Assembly (NCBI RefSeq): GCF_012027635.1
Contig: NZ_SNUS01000001.1
Span: forward strand, 1,426,001 to 1,490,000
Length of the DNA: 64,000 nt
Reading direction: 5' to 3'
Source: Thermococcus sp. 21S9
GTDB lineage: Archaea > Methanobacteriota_B > Thermococci > Thermococcales > Thermococcaceae
The notes under the pieces: generated by a model
What the model was told of the DNA's origin: nothing
The model's input: only the letters and a program-made list of their open reading frames with translations
Database searches by the model: none
Part shown: positions 47,633-58,754 of the stretch, one piece after another
How the letters are laid out: the number at the start of each line of letters is the position of its first letter
How positions within the stretch are numbered: the first letter of the stretch is position 1
Program-made: the position numbers and the translations under genes

Positions 47633-48673
47633 ATGGTGAACCTCGAACTGCTGAAGAAAATCGTCGAGGCTCCGGGCGTTTCTGGATTCGAGTTCCTGGG
47701 AATCAGGGACGTCGTTGTGGAGGAGCTCAAGCCCTACGTTGACGAGATTAAGGTTGACAAGCTCGGAAACGTCATAGCGCACAAGAAGGGAAGCGGTCCA
47801 AAGGTCATGATTGCGGCTCACATGGACAAGATAGGCGTCATGGTCAACCACATAGACAAGGAGGGCTACCTCCACATCGTCCCCGTCGGTGGCGTTGACC
47901 CGAGGACGCTTGTTGCCCAGAGGATAAGGTTCTTCACCGATAAGGGCGAGCGCATCGGTGTCGTCGGCCACATTCCGCCCCACCTCCAGAAGCCTGAGGA
48001 CAGGAAGAAGCCCGCTGACTGGGACACAATCGTCGTTGATGTCGGCGCCGACAGCAAGGAAGAGGCCGAGGAGATGGGCTTCCGCGTTGGAACCGTCGGC
48101 GAGTTCGCCCCAGCTTTCACCCAGCTCACCGAGAACAGGATTGCGACTCCGTACCTCGACGACCGCGTTTGCCTCTACGCCATGATAGAGACCGCCAAGG
48201 CCCTCGAGAGCCACGAGGCGGACATATACTTCGTTGGAAGCGTCCAGGAGGAGGTCGGCCTCCGCGGTGCCAGGGTTGCGAGCTACGCCATTGACCCGGA
48301 GATAGGCATAGCGATGGACGTCACCTTCGCCAAGCAGGTCGGCGACAAGGGCAAGATTGTGCCCAGGCTCGGTGGCGGACCGGTAATGGACGCCGTTGGC
48401 CCGAACATCCACCCCAAGGTCCGCGCATTCGCCGAGGAGGTCGCCAAGAAGTACGACATTCCGCTCCAGGCCGAGGCCAGCCCGAGGCCGACCGGAACCG
48501 ACGCTAACATAATGCAGATTAACCGCGAGGGCGTCGCGACCGCCGTGCTGAGCATACCGATACGCTACATGCACAGCCAGGTCGAGACCGCGGACATAAG
48601 GGACATCGACCTTACCATAAAGCTCGCCAAGCACCTCCTCGAGGAGCTCAGGCCGATGGACCTCACTCCGTGA
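47633..48673 (+). CDS. M42 aminopeptidase, TET3-like (lysyl aminopeptidase)
   Basis: Self-compartmentalising tetrahedral aminopeptidase that trims peptides released by the proteasome. Zinc ligands: [25 protein letters not shown] (catalytic Glu and ligand Glu), AMDVTFA and YMHSQVE. The sequence resembles Pyrococcus horikoshii TET3 (Lys/Arg specificity), for example in [20 protein letters not shown] and [17 protein letters not shown], more than TET1 or TET2. 346 residues. Confidence 0.92.
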   Translation: MVNLELLKKIVEAPGVSGFEFLGIRDVVVEELKPYVDEIKVDKLGNVIAHKKGSGPKVMIAAHMDKIGVMVNHIDKEGYLHIVPVGGVDPRTLVAQRIRFFTDKGERIGVVGHIPPHLQKPEDRKKPADWDTIVVDVGADSKEEAEEMGFRVGTVGEFAPAFTQLTENRIATPYLDDRVCLYAMIETAKALESHEADIYFVGSVQEEVGLRGARVASYAIDPEIGIAMDVTFAKQVGDKGKIVPRLGGGPVMDAVGPNIHPKVRAFAEEVAKKYDIPLQAEASPRPTGTDANIMQINREGVATAVLSIPIRYMHSQVETADIRDIDLTIKLAKHLLEELRPMDLTP

Positions 48674-48750
48674 GCGACCTCACTCCGCGATGGAGTTCCG
48701 TGATGGAAAGGTTTATTGGCTTTTCTTCCCTTCTTATACCCGGTGACCCG

Positions 48751-49314
48751 ATGATAGCGGTCGTTTCAGTTGGCCCCATCGAGCGGGCACTCGTTGAGGG
48801 GGTCGTTGACTTCGTAAGGAATTACTACTCACGCTTCGGAATTAGTGTCGAGTTCGTTGGAGAGGTTCCGGCCGAGCCCTTCTCGGTTGCCTTCAACGCC
48901 ATGAGGAACCAGTACCTCGGAAGGGTTTTCCTGCCAACGCTCTCCGCCCTTCGGGAGGAGCTTGGGGCAGTAGCTATTCTCGGCATCACGGAACTCGACC
49001 TCTACGAGGAGGGGCTGAACTTTGTATTCGGTCTGGCAAACCCCTCCCTGAGGAGCGCCATCGTCTCGGTTCACAGGCTCAGAAACGAGTTCTACGGTCT
49101 TGAGCCCGACGACACGCTCCTTCTTGAGCGGACCGTCAAGGAGGCGATGCACGAGCTCGGCCACGTTTTCGGTCTCAAGCACTGCCCGAATCCGAGGTGC
49201 GTCATGCACTTCTCGAATTCCCTCCTCGATACCGACGCCAAGGGGCCCCTCTACTGTCCGAGGTGCGAGGGGATGCTTGAGGAAAACCTTAGGAAACTGG
49301 GGGTGTTGTCGTGA
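48751..49314 (+). CDS. Archaemetzincin
   Basis: Zinc metallopeptidase family with the motif HELGHVFGLKHC (HExGHxxGxxH plus Cys) and a downstream second zinc site (CPNPRCVMH ... CPRCEG). 187 residues, single domain, no signal peptide. Physiological substrate unknown. GGTGA selects ATG 48751; the frame is open upstream to 48670, but the TATA (GGTTTATTGG near 48714) lies inside. It overlaps the CYTH gene by GTGA. Confidence 0.93.
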   Translation: MIAVVSVGPIERALVEGVVDFVRNYYSRFGISVEFVGEVPAEPFSVAFNAMRNQYLGRVFLPTLSALREELGAVAILGITELDLYEEGLNFVFGLANPSLRSAIVSVHRLRNEFYGLEPDDTLLLERTVKEAMHELGHVFGLKHCPNPRCVMHFSNSLLDTDAKGPLYCPRCEGMLEENLRKLGVLS

Positions 49315-49847
49315 TTGAGGTTGAAGTCAAGGGCTACGCCGACGATAAGGTCTTTGAGAGGGTTCGAGAAAGCTTCAGGCTCATACGGAAGGAGTACCAC
49401 GAGGATACCTACTACCAGCATCCGTGCAGGGACTTTTCAAAGACGGACGAGGCCCTGAGGATTCGTGTGAGGCGCTTTAACGGCCACTTTGAGGCTTTCT
49501 TGACCTACAAGGGGCCGAAACTCGACTCGGTCTCGAAGACGAGGGAGGAAATCGAAGTCCCAATAGAGGACCCCGATGCCCACGCGAGGATTCTTGAGGC
49601 GCTGGGCTTCCGCGAGGTTCTGACCGTCGAGAAGGTTCGCGAGAAGTACTACGTCGAGAAGGGCATCACCCTGACCCTCGACGAGGTTGAAGGCGTCGGG
49701 AAGTTCGTGGAGATTGAGGCTCTGACCGACGACAGGGAGAAGGTTCCCGAGCTGGTTGAGAAACTGAAGGAAATTCTCCTTGAGCTCGGCGTTACGCGCT
49801 TCGAGAGGCGTTCCTACCTTGAGCTACTGCTCGAGAAGGGGGGCTGA
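49311..49847 (+). CDS. CYTH-domain protein (class IV adenylate cyclase/triphosphatase-like)
   Basis: 178 residues of the CYTH fold: MIEVEVKGYADD at the start (ExExK), then RIRVRRFNGHFEAFLTYKGP (basic triphosphate-binding residues), KYYVEKGITLTLDEVEGVGKFVEIEA. The family includes CyaB, thiamine triphosphatase and inorganic triphosphatase; which activity applies here is not evident. GTG start is coupled to the archaemetzincin stop. Confidence 0.88.
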   Translation: MIEVEVKGYADDKVFERVRESFRLIRKEYHEDTYYQHPCRDFSKTDEALRIRVRRFNGHFEAFLTYKGPKLDSVSKTREEIEVPIEDPDAHARILEALGFREVLTVEKVREKYYVEKGITLTLDEVEGVGKFVEIEALTDDREKVPELVEKLKEILLELGVTRFERRSYLELLLEKGG

Positions 49848-50699
49848 ATGGGGAAGCTGGACGAACTGTTTGGTGTAATCAAGGGAAAGCGACCGGATAC
49901 AGAAGTACTCGCCGAGATAGAGGACCGTCTGCTCGTCGATGACATCCCCGGTGCGATAGCACTCCTGGAAGAGCTTGAAAAGGAGCAGAACGTTGTCATT
50001 GCAGTCAGGATGATTCTCCGGAAAATTCTCCGCGCCAAGGAAGCGGAGGATGGACAGGAGGGGCGGTTTGTCCCCCTTCTCAAAGGGCTCGTCCCCTACA
50101 TCAACGGCATAAAAAACGAACGGTACCGCGCTCTCCTCCTCGGGGAACTGGCGATGGGTTTCTACATAATCGGGGCCGAGCTCGAGGGGGACTTTGCCCT
50201 CAAGGCCTCAATAAACCTTGCCCTCAATCATCCGGACGTTCTGAGGGACATAATAATGGGCCTCATCAACGCGGGCCTCTTCCCAAAGGCTGGCTACGCA
50301 ATGAAGTTCGTCAAGGACAGGGAAAAGCTTGACGTTGTTCTCGTGCATCTCGCAGAGGTTCTCTATGAGAGAGGGGAAGAAGAAAAGGCTTTGGCAGTAA
50401 TCGGCCACATAACGAGCAACTTCCACCGGGCCGTTGCGCTACTTCACCTGGCCCAGTTTGAGAAGGACAGGGACCGGGAAAAGGCCCTTCAGTTCGTTGA
50501 CTGGGCAATAAAGCTCGCCGAGAGGATAGAAGACCCCGACGCGAGGTTCGAGTTAATGCTCAAGCTCTACGACCTTAGGCACGAGTTGCTCGGTGAACAG
50601 CTCAGCCTTTTCGAACTGCTGAGACGGGAAACTCCTGAGGAGAAAGGGCCGGCGGAAGACCAAGGGCCCTCGAAAGAAGGAGGGAATGTGGAACCCTAA
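49848..50699 (+). CDS. TPR-like helical-repeat protein, unknown
   Basis: 283 residues of paired helices (PGAIALLEELEKEQNVVIAV, RYRALLLGELAMGFYIIGAE, VVLVHLAEVLYERGEEEKAL, VALLHLAQFEKDRDREKAL), TPR- or prenyltransferase-like, ending in a low-complexity acidic tail. The ATG follows the CYTH stop directly. Its last 98 bp overlap the convergent ABC ATPase gene, the longest overlap in the window. Probably a scaffold. Confidence 0.75.
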   Translation: MGKLDELFGVIKGKRPDTEVLAEIEDRLLVDDIPGAIALLEELEKEQNVVIAVRMILRKILRAKEAEDGQEGRFVPLLKGLVPYINGIKNERYRALLLGELAMGFYIIGAELEGDFALKASINLALNHPDVLRDIIMGLINAGLFPKAGYAMKFVKDREKLDVVLVHLAEVLYERGEEEKALAVIGHITSNFHRAVALLHLAQFEKDRDREKALQFVDWAIKLAERIEDPDARFELMLKLYDLRHELLGEQLSLFELLRRETPEEKGPAEDQGPSKEGGNVEP

Positions 50700-51431
50700 C
50701 GCCCAGCTCGACGAGTTCATCGACCCGTTCCGCCACTTCACAAGGTTTCCCCTGGAGTACTACCCTCCCATCGTTTAAAACCACGAGCCTGTCAGCTTTT
50801 CTGAAGAGGAAGCGCGAATCGTGCTCGACCATAACGACCGTTGTCCCAGCCCGGTGTAGCTCTTCTATTACCCTCAGGACTTCCCGCTTTCCCTTCGGGT
50901 CGAGCTGGGACGTCGGCTCATCGAGGACGAGGTGGCTCGGTTTCATCGCTATTACGGACGCTATGGCCAGCCTCTGCTTCTCTCCTCCGCTGAGGTTGGG
51001 GGGAAACTCGTTTTCGAGGCCCTCAAGACCAACTACCTTAAGGGCCCACTCGACCCTCTCCGCTATCTCCTCCCTTGGAAGGCCGAGGTTTTCAAGGGCA
51101 AAGGCAACCTCGTCCTCGACGGTCATGTTAAACAGCTGGCTCTCCGGGTTCTGGAGGACGAGACCAACGAGCGTTGAAAGCTTCGAAACCGGCGTTTCCG
51201 TCGTTTTGAAGGTCTTCCCCGTTCTCGGGTCTCGGACAATGACTTCTCCCGAGAACGCTCCCCTAATCGAGTTGGGGATTATTCCGTTCAGCGTCAGTGC
51301 GAGCGTTGACTTCCCGCTCCCGCTTGGGCCGAGGATTCCCACGAATTCGCCGTCTCCTATTTTTAAGTCCACATCCCTCAGGGCAGGGTTTTTTGAGCGT
51401 GGGTACCTGAACGTCACATCCCTGAGTTCAA

Positions 51432-51435
<4 letters not shown>
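50602..51435 (-). CDS. ECF/CbiO-type ABC ATPase coupled to trkH
   Basis: About 277 residues: Walker A GPSGSGKSTLAL, Q-loop LVLQNPESQLF (the ECF-ATPase variant), signature LSGGEKQRLAIA, Walker B HLVLDEPTSQLDP, switch His VEHDSR. ECF ATPases normally work with an EcfT membrane subunit and a second ATPase, none of which is here; instead the gene is translationally coupled (ATGA) to trkH. ATG 51435 starts MIELRDVTFRYPRS, the normal family N terminus. Confidence 0.85.
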
Positions 51436-53888
<2,453 letters not shown>

Positions 53889-54171
53889 ACTCCCTTCTCT
53901 TTTGTTTGTTCCAGAATGACCACAACATCTCGAGTCCTGCACTTCTATTGTGGACGTAAGGGAAGTATAGGAAGGGAACCCCTAAGAGGTATGGAAAAGT
54001 CCGCATCCCTTTTTCCAACTTTGGCGCTAAGTTGTGGGGGTTCTTTCAAACACGCGGAATTGAGTTATGTTTTCTATTTCCACGTCCGAAGGACGTTTTT
54101 GATGGTTGAAAACGATAGAAGGGTAGAAATTTGAGTAGGAACCCCCTCAACGGGCTCGGCAGTTTGTTTGG
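53889..54171. other. Disordered intergenic patch beside tRNA-Ser
   Basis: 283 bp without a convincing gene, and less GC-rich than the surroundings. It holds: a copy of ATCTCGAGTCC (about 53933-53943), identical to the tRNA-Ser anticodon region; an inverted repeat CCAACTT...AAGTTGTGG; and a perfect ACGTCC-GAA-GGACGT hairpin followed by T4 (54082-54100). A 47-codon ORF (about 53993-54134) has codon use unlike its neighbours. Possibly a remnant of an integration event at the tRNA gene. Confidence 0.4.
54082..54100 (+). terminator. Hairpin followed by T run
   Basis: ACGTCC GAA GGACGT TTTT is a perfect 6-bp stem with a T tail, like a bacterial intrinsic terminator, unusual in this window. It lies on the + strand downstream of map, 200 bp past its stop. 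Confidence 0.4.
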
Positions 54172-54255
54172 CGCCGGGGCAGGGATTTGAACCCTGGTGG
54201 GCGGACGCCCACGGGATCTCGAGTCCCGCGCCTTCCCAGGCTAGGCTACCCCGGC
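54172..54255 (-). tRNA. tRNA-Ser (anticodon CGA)
   Basis: Reading the minus strand from 54255: acceptor GCCGGGG pairs with CCCCGGC, discriminator G at 54172. The anticodon loop CTCGAGA lies within a CGGGA/TCCCG stem, giving anticodon CGA (codon UCG). A long variable arm (TGGGCGTCCGCCCA) is the class II hallmark of tRNA-Ser. The T arm is CAGGG-TTCAAAT-CCCTG. No intron; CCA is not encoded. 84 nt. Confidence 0.95.
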
Positions 54256-54276
54256 GCGGTCTTTGGTTTGCTAACC

Positions 54277-54294
54277 GGTTTTATAAATCTTTCC
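54277..54294 (-). promoter_or_regulatory. tRNA-Ser promoter
   Basis: Minus strand GGAAAGATTTATAAAACC, centred near 54284, predicts a start near 54258, 3 nt before the mature tRNA. It shares the GAAAGATTTATAAA core with the rpl21e promoter. Confidence 0.75.
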
Positions 54295-54391
54295 GCGAAA
54301 ACTTTATTAACCTAAGTTAACTAAAATGTCGCCGGTTGCAAAGGTTTAAATCCCAGGAGAACTAATATATAAATTGCAGGAGGTGGCAGAA

Positions 54392-55567
54392 ATGGTCGGA
54401 ATTCAGGTGCAGGAGGTAATGACGGACAGGTTCCAGAAGATAGACATCGACGCCCCCCTTTCTGAGGCGATAGGAATCTTCGAAAAGGAAGACCCCGACC
54501 TCATTCTGGTGTTTGATGGAAACCTGTACAAAGGCGTTCTGACCCAGGACTTGATTATCCGCTCCCACCTCAAGTGGGACCCAACCAAAGCTAAGGTTAG
54601 GGACGTTTACAAGCCCGCTCCCGTCATAGAGCCCGATGAGGATTTGAGCAAAGCGGCAAAGCTCATGATGGAGGTTGACCTCCGCTCCCTCCCCGTTGGG
54701 GAGAGCAAGGCTGAAATCATCGGTGTTATAAACGATATAGCCGTTCTTGAGAGGGTAGCTGAGACCGACTTCGGTAAGAAGAAGGTTGAGGAGTTCATGA
54801 CCAAGGACGTCATAACCCTCAAACCCGAGGACACCGTGGCCAAGGCCCTTGCGACGATGCGCGACCACGCGATATCGAGGATTCCGATAGTTGACGAGGA
54901 GGGAAGGCTTGAGGGTCTCGTCACGCTCCACGACCTAATCGTCAGATTCATCAAGCCCCGCTTCAGGGCCAAGGCCGGTGAGCTTGCCGGCGAGAAGATA
55001 CCGCCCTTCAGCATGCCCCTCCGCGACGTGATGATTAGAGGAGTCATCACGATTCTCCCAGACGCGAAGGTCAGGGAAGCGGTCGCCACGATGAAGGACA
55101 ACGACATAGATGGCCTTGTCGTCGTCAACGAGAACAATAAGGTCGTCGGAGTCCTCACCGTCAAAGACCTGCTCCTGCCCATCTCGAAGATGACGGAGAA
55201 GGAGGCGAGGTTCTACCTCCAGCTCGGCGGAGATGCCTCGATACTCAGCGACTTCACGAGGGAGAGAATCATAGAGGACATCAAGCGCTTCGTTGACGGC
55301 TACGAGGATTTACTCGGCCAGGAGGGCATAATCTACCTCTACATCAGGCGCTTCCCCGAGAAGTTTAGGGGAGTCCACCTCTACCAGGCCAGGATGAGGG
55401 TCGTCACAGACAGGGGCGTGTTCGTTGCCACCGGTGAAACCTGGGGAGCGATACAGGCGGTTCACGACGCTTTGAGGGCCATCGAGAGACAGCTCCTCCA
55501 GAAGGCGGAATTGGAAAAGGACACCCGCTACGCCAAGAGGTTCCTCGAGAAGCTCGGCCTCAGCTGA
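54392..55567 (+). CDS. Four-CBS-domain protein with C-terminal HPF-like domain
   Basis: 391 residues. Four CBS motifs: IQVQEVMTDRFQKIDIDAPL, KVRDVYKPAPVIEPDED, KVEEFMTKDVITLKPEDTV and PLRDVMIRGVITILPDAKV. The final ~100 residues (IIYLYIRRFPEKFRGVHLYQ, then ARMRVVTDRGVFVATGETWG and AIQAVHDALRAIERQL) resemble the beta-alpha fold and end of HPF/S30AE hibernation factors. CBS pairs bind adenine nucleotides, so the protein could tune ribosome hibernation to energy state (inference). GGAGGTGGC selects ATG 54392. Confidence 0.8.
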   Translation: MVGIQVQEVMTDRFQKIDIDAPLSEAIGIFEKEDPDLILVFDGNLYKGVLTQDLIIRSHLKWDPTKAKVRDVYKPAPVIEPDEDLSKAAKLMMEVDLRSLPVGESKAEIIGVINDIAVLERVAETDFGKKKVEEFMTKDVITLKPEDTVAKALATMRDHAISRIPIVDEEGRLEGLVTLHDLIVRFIKPRFRAKAGELAGEKIPPFSMPLRDVMIRGVITILPDAKVREAVATMKDNDIDGLVVVNENNKVVGVLTVKDLLLPISKMTEKEARFYLQLGGDASILSDFTRERIIEDIKRFVDGYEDLLGQEGIIYLYIRRFPEKFRGVHLYQARMRVVTDRGVFVATGETWGAIQAVHDALRAIERQLLQKAELEKDTRYAKRFLEKLGLS

Positions 55568-56675
55568 GCTCCTCGAACTCTCTCTCTATTATCCTTCTCT
55601 GCTTCTCGTTGAGGACTTCCAGGTTTATCACGAGAACGAGCGTTCCACCTTCCGAAACGACCCTGTCCTTGAGGTTCAGCAGGAACTTAACCGCGTTCTC
55701 GAAGCCGTTCTCAAGCATTAGGTACTCGAAGGCCTCGACGTATATCGTTCTGTAACCCTGGGCCAGCGCACGGGCTATCAAATCGGTGAGGATTTCAATT
55801 TTCGTCGGGCTTATGGCGTAAACCTGTGGCCTCTCCTCTAGCTTGCCCTCCTTCGCTCGCGTAACCCAGAACACAAGGGTTTCGGGGTTGAGGGAACTCT
55901 TGAGCGTTCTAAGGTCCTCTCTCGTGAGGACTACTGTTCCCGGCATGGACCAGAGCTTGCCAAGCTTCCTGAAAGCCTCTTCCCTGGAACGGAAGAGGAA
56001 AACACCCCTCTTGGGTGGGATTTCACCTTCTGTACTAACCGGAGTCACAGGATAGAACACGAACTTCACCGCACCAATCGCGGCCATCAGACGGAATATT
56101 CCTCCGAGGAAGAACCCGATGGGAGCGAACCAGTCTATGAACCTCGTGACCGGATACGTCAAGTTGAGCACACCGAGCAGGATGAGGCCCCAGGGGAACA
56201 TCGCCTCTGGGGTTCCACGTGAGATTACGTAGTGGTCCAAAACCCAGCCAAGGTACACGAGTGAACCTCCAAGAACGAGGGAAGGAAGGATTGACTCCTG
56301 CGTCGGGCTCTTGAACACATCGGTGGCAAGAAGGAAGAGCCAGATGTACGAGGCAACGGCCAGAACTGATATGTAAACTGTGTGTCTGAAGTCCGTTTTT
56401 CCATACCTGAGGTGAAACGCCCCCCAGATTAGCAGGATTCCAAAGAAGAAGTTGGGAATCTTCGCGGCTATGACGTACGCCTGCTGGTTTATGTGAACCC
56501 CAAGGGGATTAAGTATGTAGTCCTCTATCCCAAGGGCGTCTATGAAAAACGCAGTGCTAATCAAAACCCACCCCTTGTCCCTCGTCTGGTATGCCTTATA
56601 TGCAACTGCTATGAAGAGTACCCACCTTGAGATAAAGTTGAGGTAGGGGATTAGGTAGCTCCCTGGAATGCTCAT
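55560..56675 (-). CDS. DUF835 membrane protein
   Basis: 371 residues: seven hydrophobic helices in the N-terminal ~215 residues, then a cytoplasmic DUF835 domain (FLFRSREEAFRKLGKLW; YRTIYVEAFEYLMLENGFEN; GGTLVLVINLEVL) found in Thermococcales sensory and unknown proteins. Overlaps the nucleotidyltransferase gene by ATGA, so it is co-translated with it. A sensor or regulator role is a guess. Confidence 0.82.
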   Translation of the reverse strand: MSIPGSYLIPYLNFISRWVLFIAVAYKAYQTRDKGWVLISTAFFIDALGIEDYILNPLGVHINQQAYVIAAKIPNFFFGILLIWGAFHLRYGKTDFRHTVYISVLAVASYIWLFLLATDVFKSPTQESILPSLVLGGSLVYLGWVLDHYVISRGTPEAMFPWGLILLGVLNLTYPVTRFIDWFAPIGFFLGGIFRLMAAIGAVKFVFYPVTPVSTEGEIPPKRGVFLFRSREEAFRKLGKLWSMPGTVVLTREDLRTLKSSLNPETLVFWVTRAKEGKLEERPQVYAISPTKIEILTDLIARALAQGYRTIYVEAFEYLMLENGFENAVKFLLNLKDRVVSEGGTLVLVINLEVLNEKQRRIIEREFEELS

Positions 56676-57928
56676 TTCTCCATCACCAGCTTCTCCTGCC
56701 TCACTACCACGAGGCTGTTGGGTGGGACGTTGCGGTCAACGATAACACCTGGCCCTATAAAAGAATTACTCCCTATCTTCCTGCCAGGATAGATGCTGAC
56801 GTTGATACCAACCTTTACGCTGTGTCCGATGATTGCTCCGAGCTTGTGCCTGCCACTGTCCTCAAGCCTTCCCTTGATTTCGACCTTCACATTGCCCCTG
56901 TCGTGCCTCAGGTTTGCCGTTATCGTCCCTGCTCCAAGGTTCGTGTTCTCGCCGATTATTGAGTCGCCGACGTAGTTGAGGTGAGGCGCGTTGCTGTTGT
57001 CCATTATGATGGAGTTCTTAACCTCAACCGCGTTGCCGATGTGGCAGTTGTCGCCTATGCTTGTGTACGGCCTTATGAAGCAGTTCGGCCCTATCCGGGA
57101 GTTTCTGCCAATCTTCACGGGGCCGATTATGTAGGCCCCGCTCCGGACCACCGTCCCCTCGCCGATTTCAACGGGAGGAACTATCACCGCCCCTTCCTCG
57201 ACCGTTCCCCTAATCTCGTGCCTGAGCTTGTTCTTGAGCAGGTACTCGTTGAGCTCAAGTAAATTCCACGGCCTTCCAACGTCGTTCCAGTAGCCGTCGT
57301 AGGGAACCGCCACAACCTTAAGCCCGGCTTCAATCATGAGGTTAATCGTGTCGGTTATTTCGTACTCCCCGCGCTCACTCAGGCCAGTTTTCTCTATGAA
57401 TTCGAAGACGCTCGAACGGAAGGCGTAGATGCCGAGGTTGGCGTAACCCGGTATTTTGCCCGGCTTTTCTGCTATGCGCGTTACCCTTGAGCCTTCAACC
57501 TCGACCTTGCCGAAGTGGCTCAAATCTTCGAAGTGCTTGACGACGATGGCGACGTCCGCTTTCTCCCTCCTGAAGGCCGAGACGAGCTCCCTCACCGCTT
57601 CCTCCTCGAAGTAGATGTCACCGTTGGCCACTATGAACTCGTCCTCCACGCTCTCCCGGGCGCTCTCTATGGCCTTCGCCGTTCCCTCTCCGGGCAACTG
57701 CTCCACGTAGGTTATCGGTTTGCCCCCGAACTCGTCTCCAAGGGTTTTCTTTATCCACTCGCTCCTGTATCTAACCACAATCACAAACTCGTCAACGAAC
57801 GGGTACAGGTTCTCGAGGACGTACTCGATTATCGGCCGGTTGGCGACCTTGAGAACAACTTTCGGCCTGTCGTCCGTGAGGGGGCGAAGCCTTTCACCCT
57901 TTCCAGCTGCCAGGATTACACCCTTCAC
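56672..57928 (-). CDS. Bifunctional sugar-1-phosphate nucleotidylyltransferase/acetyltransferase
   Basis: 418 residues. The N-terminal nucleotidyltransferase domain has LAAGKGERLRPLTDDRPK, NGDIYFEEE and GRPWNLLELNEY; the C-terminal left-handed beta-helix has hexapeptide repeats (GTVVRSGAYIIGPVKIGRNS onward), as in archaeal GlmU-like proteins that make UDP-GlcNAc or dTDP-sugars. It is coupled by ATGA to both neighbours. Precise sugar unknown. Confidence 0.9.
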   Translation of the reverse strand: MKGVILAAGKGERLRPLTDDRPKVVLKVANRPIIEYVLENLYPFVDEFVIVVRYRSEWIKKTLGDEFGGKPITYVEQLPGEGTAKAIESARESVEDEFIVANGDIYFEEEAVRELVSAFRREKADVAIVVKHFEDLSHFGKVEVEGSRVTRIAEKPGKIPGYANLGIYAFRSSVFEFIEKTGLSERGEYEITDTINLMIEAGLKVVAVPYDGYWNDVGRPWNLLELNEYLLKNKLRHEIRGTVEEGAVIVPPVEIGEGTVVRSGAYIIGPVKIGRNSRIGPNCFIRPYTSIGDNCHIGNAVEVKNSIIMDNSNAPHLNYVGDSIIGENTNLGAGTITANLRHDRGNVKVEIKGRLEDSGRHKLGAIIGHSVKVGINVSIYPGRKIGSNSFIGPGVIVDRNVPPNSLVVVRQEKLVMEK

Positions 57929-58698
57929 ATTATCACCTCCAGAGCGTAGACAACGATGGCGACCATCCCAAAGAGGATTAGGAAGTACCTTCCGTTTTTC
58001 TCGGCCATGCGCTCAAGGAGGGGCATCAGCAACAGGCTCCCAAAGAAAGCCGAGGCAAAGGCAGTGAAGGGAACCCACGCCGGGTCGCTCGACTGCCAGC
58101 TCCCGAGCTGGACGAGACGAAGGATTAGGTAAGCGGGCGCCACCATAAAACCCCACTGGAGGGCTTTCTTGGCGCTGTGGCCAGGCAGGAGGAGCCCGAG
58201 GGTGACTGTGCCCGTTCTTGTGAGGGGACCGAGCAAAGCAAACCCCTGAAGGATTCCCCCCGATAGGGAATCGAGTATGCTTGGCTGTTCAGGAAGCTTC
58301 TTGTCGAGTTCCTTGAGCGGATTCCTCGCCGGATTGAGTGTCGCGAGGAGAACTATTGTCACTCCAACAAGGGTGTTGATTACCGCGGAGACCTCGGCCG
58401 AAATCCTGCAGGAAAACCTTGAGATGGGAAGCCCGATGAGGACTGTGAACAGGGTCGCGAAGAAGAGATACTTGAGCTCGGCCTCGTAAACCCCCCTCAT
58501 CGCCTTGAGGAGGAGGGTTGAAAACCTCTCTCTAAAGCGAAACAGGACGGCAAAGGTTACGCCAAGGTAAGCAGGAACGAGGAATGATGAATAGCCTCCA
58601 ACCAGGGAGGAAACCGTGTTTCCCTCGGGGCTGAGGGGAAGCCACGACGTCAGCGCAACGATGAGCCCCGAGATTAACGCTTCTATCGGCGTACCCAT
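57925..58698 (-). CDS. BacA/UppP-like membrane phosphatase homologue, active site altered
   Basis: About 257 residues and seven to eight hydrophobic helices. The fold and motifs follow BacA/UppP, but at the position of ExxxEFLPVSSTGH it reads VALTSWLPLSPEGN, so the two Glu and the His are replaced; the second motif GPLTRTGTVTLG keeps the Arg of PGxSRSG. It may hydrolyse a dolichyl diphosphate by a variant mechanism or only bind it. Overlaps the nucleotidyltransferase gene by ATGA. Confidence 0.75.
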   Translation of the reverse strand: MGTPIEALISGLIVALTSWLPLSPEGNTVSSLVGGYSSFLVPAYLGVTFAVLFRFRERFSTLLLKAMRGVYEAELKYLFFATLFTVLIGLPISRFSCRISAEVSAVINTLVGVTIVLLATLNPARNPLKELDKKLPEQPSILDSLSGGILQGFALLGPLTRTGTVTLGLLLPGHSAKKALQWGFMVAPAYLILRLVQLGSWQSSDPAWVPFTAFASAFFGSLLLMPLLERMAEKNGRYFLILFGMVAIVVYALEVIM

Positions 58699-58710
58699 AG
58701 CTACCACAGC

Positions 58711-58738
58711 TTGATTTAAAACGGTGAGAACATAAACT
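58711..58738. promoter_or_regulatory. Overlapping divergent promoters
   Basis: TTTAAAA (about 58714-58720) is placed 26 nt before the expected + strand start, ahead of the COG1237 gene. GTTTATGTT on the minus strand (about 58729-58737) suits the BacA-like gene. The two TATA boxes face past each other within 25 bp. Confidence 0.4.
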
Positions 58739-58754
58739 TTTCGTGGTGGTGGAA

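Noticed and set aside
53916-54134. 72-codon ORF beside tRNA-Ser
   Set aside because: Codon use differs from neighbours, no promoter and only a weak ribosome site; kept as part of the intergenic patch.
58584-58634. Box C/D sRNA candidate (ATGATGA ... CTGA)
   Set aside because: No internal C'/D' boxes, and the stretch lies inside the BacA-like coding region.
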